From NCBI GenBank assembly GCA_965365345.1, contig CBDUBH010000015.1, forward strand, positions 1 to 47,968: a stretch of DNA of 47,968 bases. Direction: 5' to 3'. Positions 24,814-32,377 of the stretch are shown in pieces (the first letter of the stretch is position 1; every line of letters starts with the position of its first letter). This DNA comes from CBDUBH01 sp965365345. Lineage in GTDB: Bacteria; Bacteroidota; Ignavibacteria; Ignavibacteriales; SURF-24. The notes under the pieces were generated by a model that saw nothing but the letters and a program-made list of their open reading frames with translations, was not told where the DNA came from and ran no database searches. A program made the translations under genes and the position numbers.

Positions 24814-24927
24814 CCTAACCATAAATTTAATTCGATAGCCACAACTTCTTTTAGAACAAATCTGCAAATAATACTTTTCAAATTTATAATTCTAAATCGA
24901 TTGAGGATAACTGCTAACCTTTATAAC
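24814..24927 (+). repeat. attC-like site, third copy
   Basis: It begins with CCTAACC and continues ...TTCGATAGCC; the right arm is CGATTGAGGATAACTGC followed by TAACCTTTATAAC. The arms can pair around TCGAT/ATCGA. The interior shares the words CAAATAAT and TTTTCAAATTTATAATTCTA with the site at 27061, so these two are sister copies. The right core is decayed. Confidence 0.45.
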
Positions 24928-25046
24928 TCAGCATGAAACACCAATAATTCCGATTATAATAATTTTTAGACTATTTGCATTAAATAGTATAAATTAAATA
25001 GCAGGCTATTATCATCAATATTAAGCGATATATAGAAAATATAACT

Positions 25047-25673
25047 ATGGGACAAATGATTAAGAAATACTCGGTTTTAATATGCATTGTCATTTCTGTT
25101 ATCTTAATGATATTAGCAACATTGGTTTATCCCGGAGGCTCATTATTTAACAATAACTCTTCGGGGTTTGACTGGTCAAAAAATTTTTTCAGCAATTTGT
25201 TTGCAGCAAAGGCGATAAATGGTTCAGAGAACACTTCCAGAATTTGGGCACTTATCGGGATGGCTTTTCATTCAATTGGTTACGGAGTGTTTTTCATTAA
25301 CACATCAAGGAAAATGCCTTTAAGACATTTTAGCATTGTCTTAAAATCTATAGGTGCAGCCAACATTCTATTTACTTTCTTAATTGTAACATCTTTACAT
25401 GATTTAATGATAATAGTATCGAGCACTCTTTCATTATTAGGTCTGTTTTATATTACCGTGTCTATTTTTAAGACAAAGTTTCTATTTCTTAAATTCTCCT
25501 GCGTTATTTGTTTCTTGATCTTTTACTATACTCTTTTTTTATATGGTTCAGGCAATTGGGGTTTGTTGGCTGTAATGCAGAAGGTATCCTTTGTTTGTTC
25601 AATGTTATTAGTATTATCAATAGAGTATTTTACTAAATTGGAAGACTTTAATCTAATAAAGTCAAGCAGTTAA
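25047..25673 (+). CDS. Six-helix membrane protein, DUF998-like
   Basis: A 208-residue protein with about six membrane helices, starting with I-C-I-V-I-S-V-I-L-M-I-L-A-T-L-V-Y-P-G-G and a loop with S-S-G-F-D-W-S-K-N-F. This layout, with a polar loop after the first helix, fits the DUF998 family of integral membrane proteins, whose function is not known. No catalytic motif is seen. No clear ribosome-binding site precedes the ATG. Confidence 0.6.
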   Translation: MGQMIKKYSVLICIVISVILMILATLVYPGGSLFNNNSSGFDWSKNFFSNLFAAKAINGSENTSRIWALIGMAFHSIGYGVFFINTSRKMPLRHFSIVLKSIGAANILFTFLIVTSLHDLMIIVSSTLSLLGLFYITVSIFKTKFLFLKFSCVICFLIFYYTLFLYGSGNWGLLAVMQKVSFVCSMLLVLSIEYFTKLEDFNLIKSSS

Positions 25674-25790
25674 ATTATAGAAATGTTAAGTCTATGTACA
25701 AATATTTAGCTTGGATTTTATTTATACTTTAATCAAAATAAACTGAAAATGAAAAAAGAGTTTTAATATTTTTTTTACCAAGTTTTAATT

Positions 25791-26177
25791 ATGTCAGAAT
25801 CAAATAAAGATGTTACCGAAGATTTTCTTCAATCTTTTGCTGATGCATTTAATGCTCATGATCTAAAGACAATAATGGATCATATGACTGATGATTGTGT
25901 CTTTGAAGCTTCAGCCGGACCGGATTTTGACGGAGAAAAATTTACAGGGCAAGAAAAAGTTAAGAAAGCATTTGAAAATGTATTTGCAACGTTTCCTGAT
26001 GCTCATTGGGGTAATGCAAAACATTTCATTTTAGGAAACAGAGGTTTTTCTGAATGGATTTTTACAGGCACTAAATCAGACGGAACTAAGGTTGAAGTTA
26101 CCGGATGCGATTTATTTACCTTTAAGGATGGTAAAATATCAATTAAGAATTCTTATAGAAAAAACCGATTGTTATAA
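25791..26177 (+). CDS. SnoaL/NTF2-fold protein
   Basis: A 128-residue soluble NTF2-fold protein. The SnoaL pattern is visible: F-A-D-A-F-N-A-H-D-L-K-T-I-M-D-H-M, then D-C-V-F-E-A, G-P-D-F-D-G-E, G-Q-E-K-V-K-K-A-F, and a late G-C-D-L-F-T-F-K-D-G-K-I. Members bind small ligands or act as isomerases; the substrate is unknown. An attC-like site follows about 20 bp after its stop. Confidence 0.82.
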   Translation: MSESNKDVTEDFLQSFADAFNAHDLKTIMDHMTDDCVFEASAGPDFDGEKFTGQEKVKKAFENVFATFPDAHWGNAKHFILGNRGFSEWIFTGTKSDGTKVEVTGCDLFTFKDGKISIKNSYRKNRLL

Positions 26178-26198
26178 ATATCTTCGATAAATCAACAC

Positions 26199-26383
26199 AA
26201 CTAAGAAGTTCAACCCGACAGCCAAATTTAATAGGCTATTATTGCAACTATTTGTATTGAAAATGATATTGTCTTACTTCATAATAATAAAGATTTTATA
26301 CCCTTTGAAAAACATCTAGGGTTAAAATCTTACACAATTTCTTAAACTTCTATTTGAAAACAGCTAACCTGCAGTTATACACT
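26199..26383 (+). repeat. attC-like site, fourth copy (long loop)
   Basis: The left arm AAGTTCAACCCGACAGCC with AAATTTAATAGGCTA is almost identical to the 22145 and 23133 copies, except that the R'' word is CTAAG instead of CTAAC. The right end is poorly conserved (CAGCTAACCTGCAGTTATAC) and the loop is longer, so this site is probably inactive. Confidence 0.4.
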
Positions 26384-26477
26384 TTGAAAAAAGAGGATTA
26401 TTTTTGATAGACACAATATTGAAGTATAAGGCAACAAGAGAGTCAATATTATACCTATTAAAAATTTGGAGATAGTT

Positions 26478-26959
26478 ATGTTTATTAAAAAATATCTCTA
26501 ATTTTTATGTTCGTAATTTCTTCAACAATACTTAAAGCAAGTAATCCTGATTTCAATTATTCCAAAGGAGATTCAACAAAAATGACACCACAAGAACTAA
26601 TAATTGAGAAAGAAAAAGCATTTCTAGACCGTTGGATAACCGGAGATACATTCGGATTCATTGAAGCCGCAGCCGAAGAAATAACCTATTTTGATCCAGG
26701 ATTGGAGAAACGCTGTACAGGTAAAAAAGATTTTTATGACTGGATTTCCGCTTTTAACGGAACATTCAGCTTCCCTGATTATCAATTGCTTAATCCACAG
26801 GTTCAATTGCATGGCGATGTTGGGATTCTAACTTTCAACTTTATTGGATTTATAAAGGACGGAAGCAAAGAATATTTTAATACAACTGAAGTATACAAAC
26901 TTATTGAAGGTGATTGGAAGCTAATAAGTTCTCACTGGTCACAAACTAAACCAAAATGA
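26478..26959 (+). pseudogene. DUF4440/NTF2-fold secreted protein with a frameshift in the signal peptide
   Basis: A good GGAG ribosome-binding site precedes ATG 26478, but that frame stops after seven codons (MFIKKYL). The main frame continues from ATG 26507 (150 residues). If the A-run 26487-26492 had seven instead of six A, one continuous gene would start at 26478 with the signal peptide M-F-I-K-K-I-S-L-I-F-M-F-V-I-S-S. The C-terminal 125 residues are a DUF4440/SnoaL-like domain (L-D-R-W-I-T-G-D-T-F-G-F and T-T-E-V-Y-K-L-I-E-G-D-W-K-L-I-S-S-H-W). So it is a broken, slippage-dependent or mis-sequenced gene. Confidence 0.7.
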
Positions 26960-27060
26960 GTTAATTTTATTTCAAAAGAAATCTTCAATTGCAATATAAT
27001 CAGACAAAGAATATAGGGCTCGTACTTAGCGGTTACTTAAACTATTTAAAGGTAAAAACG

Positions 27061-27172
27061 TATAACCAACAGTTCAACCCAATAGCCAAATAATTCCTCT
27101 TAAATTAAAACATACAAATAATAATTTTCAAATTTATAATTCTAGATCTATTGCTGTTAACTGCCACAAAGA
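27061..27172 (+). repeat. attC-like site, fifth copy
   Basis: The left arm TATAACCAACAGTTCAACCC with AATAGCC pairs with CTATTGCTGTTAACTGCC at the right. The inner words CAAATAATAATTTTCAAATT and TATAATTCTAG are shared with the third copy. The following gene starts within about 10 bp, with GAGG as its ribosome-binding site directly beside the arm. Confidence 0.45.
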
Positions 27173-27179
27173 GGTCATC

Positions 27180-27929
27180 ATGAAAATTTCACACATCATT
27201 TCATTCCTATTTCTATCATTTTTTATCTTTTCATGTAATGAAAATAATCCTGTAGAGAGTATGGATGGAACTAGTTCAGTAGATTTTATTTACGGTAAAT
27301 TGAATAGATGGGAATATGGAAGTGGTAAAAGTGTAATGCTATTAGGTGCATACGAAATTTGGAATAGCGATAAAATTTATTCTATCTCCCCTATTGATAG
27401 TAATGGAAATTTCTTCCTAGGAAATCTTGATGTTCCAGGTCAAAAAATGTTTATGAATCCTGCATATCCGCGTTTCTCAGAGGAATCAATTAGAGTTAGA
27501 AATACATTCAAGTGCAGTGATTCAACAGCAAGGCAAGTATGGGGCCATTTAGTTATAACCAATAATAGTGATACCTCACACTATCCTAAAGGACGTATAA
27601 ATAGAAGGAATTTCAATGATTGGTACTATTATTCAGCAGATTCAATTAAAGCCGGAGATTTTTACGCTGAATACATATATGTGAATAAAGATGTTAACCT
27701 TAGCGGTTTGATTGAAAATAATTATTATGACAAATATTTTAATACAAAAGGGAATTATACTTATGAATACAATTTAAATTTGAAAAAAGGCTGGAATAAA
27801 CAGGTTGTAATGATTAAAAATAATGAAGTAAATAGAGATTCTTCTTTTCTTTATATAAAGAGACATTATTACTATTCCAATATTGAACCCAAGGGCGCTA
27901 TATGGGATTACCATTACTATAATAATTAA
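27180..27929 (+). CDS. Predicted lipoprotein, unknown function
   Basis: A 249-residue protein with a lipoprotein signal (F-L-F-L-S-F-F-I-F-S-C, then N-E-N-N-P-V). The mature part is rich in Tyr, Asn and Trp and beta-strand patterns (Y-N-L-N-L-K-K-G-W-N-K-Q-V), as in surface or carboxypeptidase-like beta domains; D-S-N-G-N-F-F-L-G-N-L is typical of such a fold. It starts right behind an attC-like site. Four further secreted-protein genes follow on the same strand. Confidence 0.65.
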   Translation: MKISHIISFLFLSFFIFSCNENNPVESMDGTSSVDFIYGKLNRWEYGSGKSVMLLGAYEIWNSDKIYSISPIDSNGNFFLGNLDVPGQKMFMNPAYPRFSEESIRVRNTFKCSDSTARQVWGHLVITNNSDTSHYPKGRINRRNFNDWYYYSADSIKAGDFYAEYIYVNKDVNLSGLIENNYYDKYFNTKGNYTYEYNLNLKKGWNKQVVMIKNNEVNRDSSFLYIKRHYYYSNIEPKGAIWDYHYYNN

Positions 27930-27950
27930 GTAAAATGAACAATTAAAAAT

Positions 27951-28454
27951 ATGAAAAATACTACTGGTATTTTACTATTATTCATTCTATTCGGAATTAA
28001 CTTCGGAACAGAACCGCTCCCTCCCCCATTTTACAGATATTCTATTTCTGGGAGTTTAGTTTGCGATACCTTAAATGATAAATCAAATTTTTCGGTATTG
28101 TTTTATGCAAAGATGAAAGGCGATTCCGTTTATTCAGTTGTTACAGGTAATAAAGAACTAGGAGTAAATTATTCTATCAGCAAGGTAAGCAGCGAAGGAA
28201 ATTTTCAACTGCTTGTAAATAGCCATTTGTTTTATGATTCTATTAAAGTAGGTTATTTCAATCAATTTGAAAGTACTATTATGTTTAGTTCTGGAATTAA
28301 AATAGAAGAGGATAAATTAGAAAAAATCTTCGGAACATATACTAAAAATACCAATGGCGGTTGCTCTTCTTGTTCAACTGACCCGCAAACTGAAACTATA
28401 ATTAAAAATTATTATTACAATAATCCCAATTTATCAATTAATATTTGTAACTAG
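27951..28454 (+). CDS. Secreted hypothetical protein
   Basis: A 167-residue protein with a signal peptide (I-L-L-L-F-I-L-F-G-I-N-F-G) but no lipobox. The mature part begins with a Pro-rich E-P-L-P-P-P-F and holds beta strands; a C-S-S-C pair (N-G-G-C-S-S-C-S-T) lies near the end, followed by an Asn/Tyr-rich tail. I do not recognise it. It follows the previous lipoprotein by 21 bp, so the two may be co-transcribed. Confidence 0.55.
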   Translation: MKNTTGILLLFILFGINFGTEPLPPPFYRYSISGSLVCDTLNDKSNFSVLFYAKMKGDSVYSVVTGNKELGVNYSISKVSSEGNFQLLVNSHLFYDSIKVGYFNQFESTIMFSSGIKIEEDKLEKIFGTYTKNTNGGCSSCSTDPQTETIIKNYYYNNPNLSINICN

Positions 28455-28571
28455 ATATATTAAAACCATTCAATGTTAGAGGCAGCTAGTTTTAACTTCC
28501 GTTTTCTTTTTTCTAAATATCATATAAGCTTTGTTTATAAGAATTTCAATTCACAAGGAGAGAAAGAGAAT

Positions 28572-28979
28572 ATGAAAAAGAAATTATCGTTTTTGTTTTT
28601 CCTTTCGTTTTTATTTTGTGCATGCAATAATCCGGTAGCACAGGATCCGGTTGAATCCAAGCTTCAAGTAAGTTTTCAGAATAATTCCGGGTATGAACTT
28701 AAGAACTTTACTATCTCTGACAGAATTCTAGGAAATATTAAAAGTAATACATCAACAAATTATTTTGCTTTTGATACTTTTCGTTTTGATTCAGGCCGTC
28801 CGGATGAAGATGCTTCAGCGGATATTGATGGAAGACAAGTTTCAAATCACTACAGAAGTTACTGGTGCGGAACAGAGAAACTTAAAGCAGATTCAGGCAA
28901 ATACTTAGTTGAGATAAATGTACAAGATACGATTCTGATTCTTTATTGCAAGAACGCTCCAACAATTATATACCCTTAA
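28572..28979 (+). CDS. Predicted lipoprotein, unknown function
   Basis: A 135-residue protein. The frame is open from 28473, but the ATG at 28572 follows a purine-rich leader (AAGGAGAGAAAGAG) and begins the signal peptide M-K-K-K-L-S-F-L-F-F-L-S-F-L-F-C-A-C, so I use it. The mature part has a conserved-looking Q-N-N-S-G-Y-E-L-K-N-F and D-S-G-K-Y-L-V-E-I pattern, as in small Ig-like or beta-sandwich lipoproteins. Confidence 0.65.
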   Translation: MKKKLSFLFFLSFLFCACNNPVAQDPVESKLQVSFQNNSGYELKNFTISDRILGNIKSNTSTNYFAFDTFRFDSGRPDEDASADIDGRQVSNHYRSYWCGTEKLKADSGKYLVEINVQDTILILYCKNAPTIIYP

Positions 28980-29051
28980 TTATTGGATTATTGAGATGCA
29001 ACAGTTAATTTATTCTAGCCGGAAATTTTCAATTAGTATAAGGGATTCAAA

Positions 29052-29369
29052 ATGAAAAAAATGTTTTTTATTTTAATACTGCTTTTTACAACTCTGATTT
29101 TATCTTCATGCGATCTTTTAGAATCTGAAGAATCAGTTTCCTCAACTGGCAAGCTATCAAAACTTGAAGCTTCAGTATGGATGTATGGGAGTCATATTTT
29201 GAGAGATAATGAAGGTAAAATCAAATATGCCTTAGAGAGTTCAAAGATAAATTTGGATGATTATGAAGGTAAAACGGTTATAGTTTTTGGAGAGAAAGTT
29301 GAAGGTTACCCGGTTGATTTCGGGCCAGACTTCATGAAAGTTACAAGAATTCAAGAAGTTAATGAATAA
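29052..29369 (+). CDS. Small predicted lipoprotein
   Basis: A 105-residue protein with a signal peptide ending in L-S-S-C (Cys20). An AAGGG ribosome-binding site precedes the ATG. The remaining 85 residues show an OB-like pattern: I-N-L-D-D-Y-E-G-K-T-V-I-V-F-G-E-K-V-E-G-Y and M-K-V-T-R-I. That is a common module of small secreted proteins; binding partner unknown. It ends five bases before the next gene. Confidence 0.65.
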   Translation: MKKMFFILILLFTTLILSSCDLLESEESVSSTGKLSKLEASVWMYGSHILRDNEGKIKYALESSKINLDDYEGKTVIVFGEKVEGYPVDFGPDFMKVTRIQEVNE

Positions 29370-29374
29370 GCATA

Positions 29375-30412
29375 ATGAATAAACTACTCCCCTTTTTCCT
29401 TTTAATTATTTTCATTTCCTCATGTAAAGATAAAGTAACAGATCCGATAGAAGTGGATAATTCTACTCCCGGAAGTCGTGATTACACTTGGGAAATTGAT
29501 ACTGTAAAAGTTACGGGTACAACCTTTACGAGGATTTGTGGAATTTCACCTAATGATGTTTGGGCTGTCGGTTCAGGTAATGACTTAGATAAGACAATTT
29601 ACCATTTTGATGGAAAAAAATGGAGCAATGATGGAATAGCAAGACCAATATTACCCAAATCAGTTTTTGGAATAAAAAGTAATGATATTTGGCTTGGTAG
29701 TAATAATAGGAGCATTTGGCATTATGATGGAAGTTCTTGGAATAAATTCTTTGAGTATAGTTTAGATAAATATAATTATTCTGTATTAGAGAATATATGG
29801 GGAGATTCTGAAGACAACATTTATGCAGTAGGATTTGCAAGCATTGATACTAGTTACAATGGTGTATTGTTTCATTTTGATGGGAAGATCTGGAAAGAGA
29901 TTACTATACCTAAGATTAAATGCTCTTTTTCAAAAATACGTAGAGCTACAAAAGAGAGCTCAAAATATTACATTCAAGGCACTCAATTCAATAGGACTTC
30001 AGATGATTCTGTTATGATTTTTGAGTATCATGGAAATAATTTGAGAAAAATATATTCAGGCAATACATCTTTGAAGCAATTTTCTAATATAGAAGTAATA
30101 AACGGTAAAATGTATTTTATAATTGGACTGAATATATACAGTTATGAAAATGAAAAATTTCAATTATTTTACCAAATTCATAATTCAGATGTTTTAGTTA
30201 ATATCGTCGGAAGAAATAAGAAGGATATTTTCATTCCAGCAAAAGATGGAATAATTCATTTTAATGGCGTTGATGAAAAATACATATACAGATTTAATAA
30301 AAATACGACTTATATTACCGGTTCAGTGATATTTGACAGTACAATATTTTTTATGGCTTTTGATGAAAGTATAGGGGCAAACCTATTTTTTAGGGGATCA
30401 TTACCAAAATAG
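29375..30412 (+). CDS. Lipoprotein with beta-propeller-like repeats
   Basis: A 345-residue lipoprotein (lipobox I-S-S-C, then K-D-K). It carries repeats of the form N-D-V-W-A-V-G-S-G followed by I-Y-H-F-D-G-K-K-W, seen again as N-D-I-W-L-G and I-W-H-Y-D-G-S-S-W, and as N-I-Y-A-V-G and L-F-H-F-D-G-K-I-W. Such D-(V/I)-W-x-V-G repeats form beta-propellers in secreted Ignavibacteria and Bacteroidota proteins. Function unknown, probably surface binding. It is the last cargo gene and is followed by a terminator. Confidence 0.7.
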   Translation: MNKLLPFFLLIIFISSCKDKVTDPIEVDNSTPGSRDYTWEIDTVKVTGTTFTRICGISPNDVWAVGSGNDLDKTIYHFDGKKWSNDGIARPILPKSVFGIKSNDIWLGSNNRSIWHYDGSSWNKFFEYSLDKYNYSVLENIWGDSEDNIYAVGFASIDTSYNGVLFHFDGKIWKEITIPKIKCSFSKIRRATKESSKYYIQGTQFNRTSDDSVMIFEYHGNNLRKIYSGNTSLKQFSNIEVINGKMYFIIGLNIYSYENEKFQLFYQIHNSDVLVNIVGRNKKDIFIPAKDGIIHFNGVDEKYIYRFNKNTTYITGSVIFDSTIFFMAFDESIGANLFFRGSLPK

Positions 30413-30550
30413 ATTCTCCAGATACTATAAAAATATTATCAATAAAATTACACTTAAACAGCAAATCAAAAGATTGAAAAGCTAATTGATAAATGTAGTC
30501 GATTTTCTAAGTTTTCAATTATCAAATAATTTTATATTTTCTGAATTTTT

Positions 30551-30577
30551 AGGCTGAAAGTTATTTCAGCCTTTTTT
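30551..30577 (+). terminator. Rho-independent terminator after the cargo genes
   Basis: The stem AGGCTGAAA / TTTCAGCCT with a short loop is followed directly by a T-run. It separates the cargo from the integrase gene, which starts 52 bp later. Confidence 0.85.
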
Positions 30578-30628
30578 ATTTTTATGCAATCACTAAATTA
30601 GAAGATTTAAGAATAAAACAAATTAACT

Positions 30629-31762
30629 ATGGCAACAGTTATACTGGATAAAAAGTCGGGCTACTATAAGTTAAGCTACTATGATAAGGAAAGAGGATAT
30701 TCTGTAAAAGAATCCCTTAAGACTAAAAACAAAAAAGAAGCCGAACAGAAGGCCAGAAAACGCCTATATGAAATGGACTTGGGCTTAGGCAGAGAGATCG
30801 ATATTCCCTTACCCGGCAGTGTTATGTTCAGCAAAGTACTTCCGGAGTGTTATTCCATGAAAGAGTTATCAGATGTGACTATACGGCACTACAATGGAAG
30901 CGCTAAGCTTTGGATCGAGGCTTTAGGCGATAGACCTATTGTAACGTATTCAAAACAGGACTGGGCGAAATTCAAGCTGTTTATGTCTAATGAAAAGAAG
31001 CATTCTCAGAACACTCAAGCAATTCATTCAAGACAGCTTTCAAGCATTTTTGAGTATTGCGTAAAATACGGCTATTTAAAAGAGAACATAATTGAAAACA
31101 TAAAGCCGCAAAAAATTCCTCCTGAAGTTATTCCTTTGGATTATCTTGAAGAGATATTTTCTTTTGTAAAGAAATCTTTCTTCAAACAATATTTTTACTA
31201 CAAACTCACTTATTTGCTGGCGTTAAGACCATACGAGGCAAATTACTTAAAATGGGAGTGGTTTAACTTTAAGGAAGAAGAAATAAAAATATGGAACAAC
31301 AAAAGAAAGCGGTTTGACGTTATTCCGATGCTTGATGACGTGCTTGAGTTCTTTACAAGCGAAATTAAACCCGAAGAATCCGGTGAGATCTTCGGATATA
31401 AAAATCAGTATGCTGTAATCGGGAAATTTGAAAAGTGGCAGAAAAGACTTCTCGATTCAAAAAGAAGTGAACTGAAAAAAGAAAATCTGAAAAATGGAAT
31501 AGTTTTAACAGATAAGGAAATTGAGAAAATACTTCCTACTCCAATGAAGTTTTACGGATTAAAATACTTGAGAAAAACTCGCGGAAGCCAGCTTGCAAAT
31601 TCAGGAGCAAGACCCTTTTCCTTAATGGAATATATGCGTCATGAAGATTTAAAAACAACAAAAACTTATTATACAAAGATTGACCGCAAAGCTATGAAGA
31701 AAGATCTTGATATAAGTATAAGGTCTCTTAGTATGAACTCACTCGAAACTCACTCGAAATAA
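30629..31762 (+). CDS. int: Tyrosine recombinase, element integrase
   Basis: A 377-residue phage-type integrase. The N-terminal 60 residues are an arm-binding domain (Y-Y-K-L-S-Y-Y-D-K), then a SAM-like core-binding domain, then the catalytic domain: Arg200 in L-A-L-R-P-Y-E-A, a basic Y-L-R-K-T-R-G-S-Q-L segment (Arg315 or 318), His338 in M-R-H-E-D and the nucleophile Tyr347 or 348 in T-Y-Y-T-K-I. It reads towards the tRNA-Thr gene, the presumed attachment site. It lacks the IntI-specific insert, so it is not an integron integrase. Confidence 0.9.
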   Translation: MATVILDKKSGYYKLSYYDKERGYSVKESLKTKNKKEAEQKARKRLYEMDLGLGREIDIPLPGSVMFSKVLPECYSMKELSDVTIRHYNGSAKLWIEALGDRPIVTYSKQDWAKFKLFMSNEKKHSQNTQAIHSRQLSSIFEYCVKYGYLKENIIENIKPQKIPPEVIPLDYLEEIFSFVKKSFFKQYFYYKLTYLLALRPYEANYLKWEWFNFKEEEIKIWNNKRKRFDVIPMLDDVLEFFTSEIKPEESGEIFGYKNQYAVIGKFEKWQKRLLDSKRSELKKENLKNGIVLTDKEIEKILPTPMKFYGLKYLRKTRGSQLANSGARPFSLMEYMRHEDLKTTKTYYTKIDRKAMKKDLDISIRSLSMNSLETHSK

Positions 31763-31820
31763 CACTAAAATAATGCCTGAAAAATATATTATGGCAAAAA
31801 AGAGCTTCAAATTTAAAACA

Positions 31821-31853
31821 AAAAACCCCGAAAACGTTTAATTTTCGGGGTTT
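31821..31853 (-). terminator. Terminator of the tRNA-Thr transcript
   Basis: A hairpin with an 11-bp stem (AACCCCGAAAA / TTTTCGGGGTT) whose T-run lies on the minus strand, just beyond the tRNA 3' end. It also limits read-through from the plus-strand integrase. Confidence 0.8.
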
Positions 31854-31858
31854 CATTG

Positions 31859-31931
31859 AGCTGGTGATGGGACTCGAACCCGCAACCTGCTGATTACAAA
31901 TCAGCTGCTCTGCCAATTGAGCTACACCAGC
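31859..31931 (-). tRNA. tRNA-Thr (anticodon UGU)
   Basis: The minus strand folds into a complete cloverleaf: a 7-bp acceptor stem (GCTGGTG / CACCAGC), a D arm, the anticodon stem GCTGA / TCAGC with loop TTTGTAA (anticodon TGT), and a T arm with GGTTCGAGTC. No CCA is encoded. The 3' end faces the integrase gene 97 bp away, so this tRNA is the probable integration target; a copy of its 3' end should mark the other, unseen end of the element. Confidence 0.95.
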
Positions 31932-32038
31932 ATTTTAAGAATTCAAATTTACTAACTTTTTATTTCCAAATCAAGTCTTTTCCTTTCTTAACTTAAATTA
32001 ATTTTTTATTTTTCCTTATTCATTAAAATTATTTTAAA

Positions 32039-32377
32039 ATGTACCCGACTAAAATCAATATTAAAAACGATAAATTGAATATTACTTGGGATGACGAATC
32101 TTCTGATTCAATTTCACTTAAGTATTTACGTGATGAATGTCCCTGCGCCGGTTGCAAAGGTGAAACAATTCTACTAAAAACAATTCGTCCCCCGAAGCTT
32201 TTATCAACCGATCCACAAATGTACAAAATCGAAAACATCGAAATGATCGGGAATTACGCAATTAAAGTTATTTGGAAAGACGGGCATAAAACCGGAGTTT
32301 ACAACTGGAGTTATCTGAAAGATCTTTCACGTGGTGAAGCAAATAACGAATCCTTTAATTATGATCCGCTGATTTAA
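32039..32377 (+). CDS. DUF971 (gamma-butyrobetaine hydroxylase-like N-terminal domain) protein
   Basis: A 112-residue protein. D-E-C-P-C-A-G-C-K-G-E (about residues 32-42) is the Cys cluster, followed by I-E-M-I-G-N-Y-A-I-K-V-I-W-K-D-G-H-K-T-G-V-Y-N-W-S-Y-L, the hallmark of DUF971. The stand-alone family may act in iron-sulfur or metal handling; this is not established. It is the first chromosomal gene right of the tRNA. Its stop overlaps the start of the methyltransferase by one base. Confidence 0.9.
   Translation: MYPTKINIKNDKLNITWDDESSDSISLKYLRDECPCAGCKGETILLKTIRPPKLLSTDPQMYKIENIEMIGNYAIKVIWKDGHKTGVYNWSYLKDLSRGEANNESFNYDPLI

Noticed and set aside
22145..27172. Recurrent repeats as a CRISPR array
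   Set aside because: Repeats are over 100 bp, irregularly spaced, palindromic and separated by whole genes; no short regular repeat-spacer pattern or cas gene is present.
30629..31762. Tyrosine recombinase as the integron integrase of the cassette array
   Set aside because: It has a normal phage-integrase layout with an arm-binding N-terminus and no IntI-specific insert, and it faces a tRNA gene, so it belongs to the element and not to the array.
31728..31916. Small antisense frame over the integrase end and tRNA
   Set aside because: It overlaps the tRNA-Thr gene and the terminator and is not protein coding.
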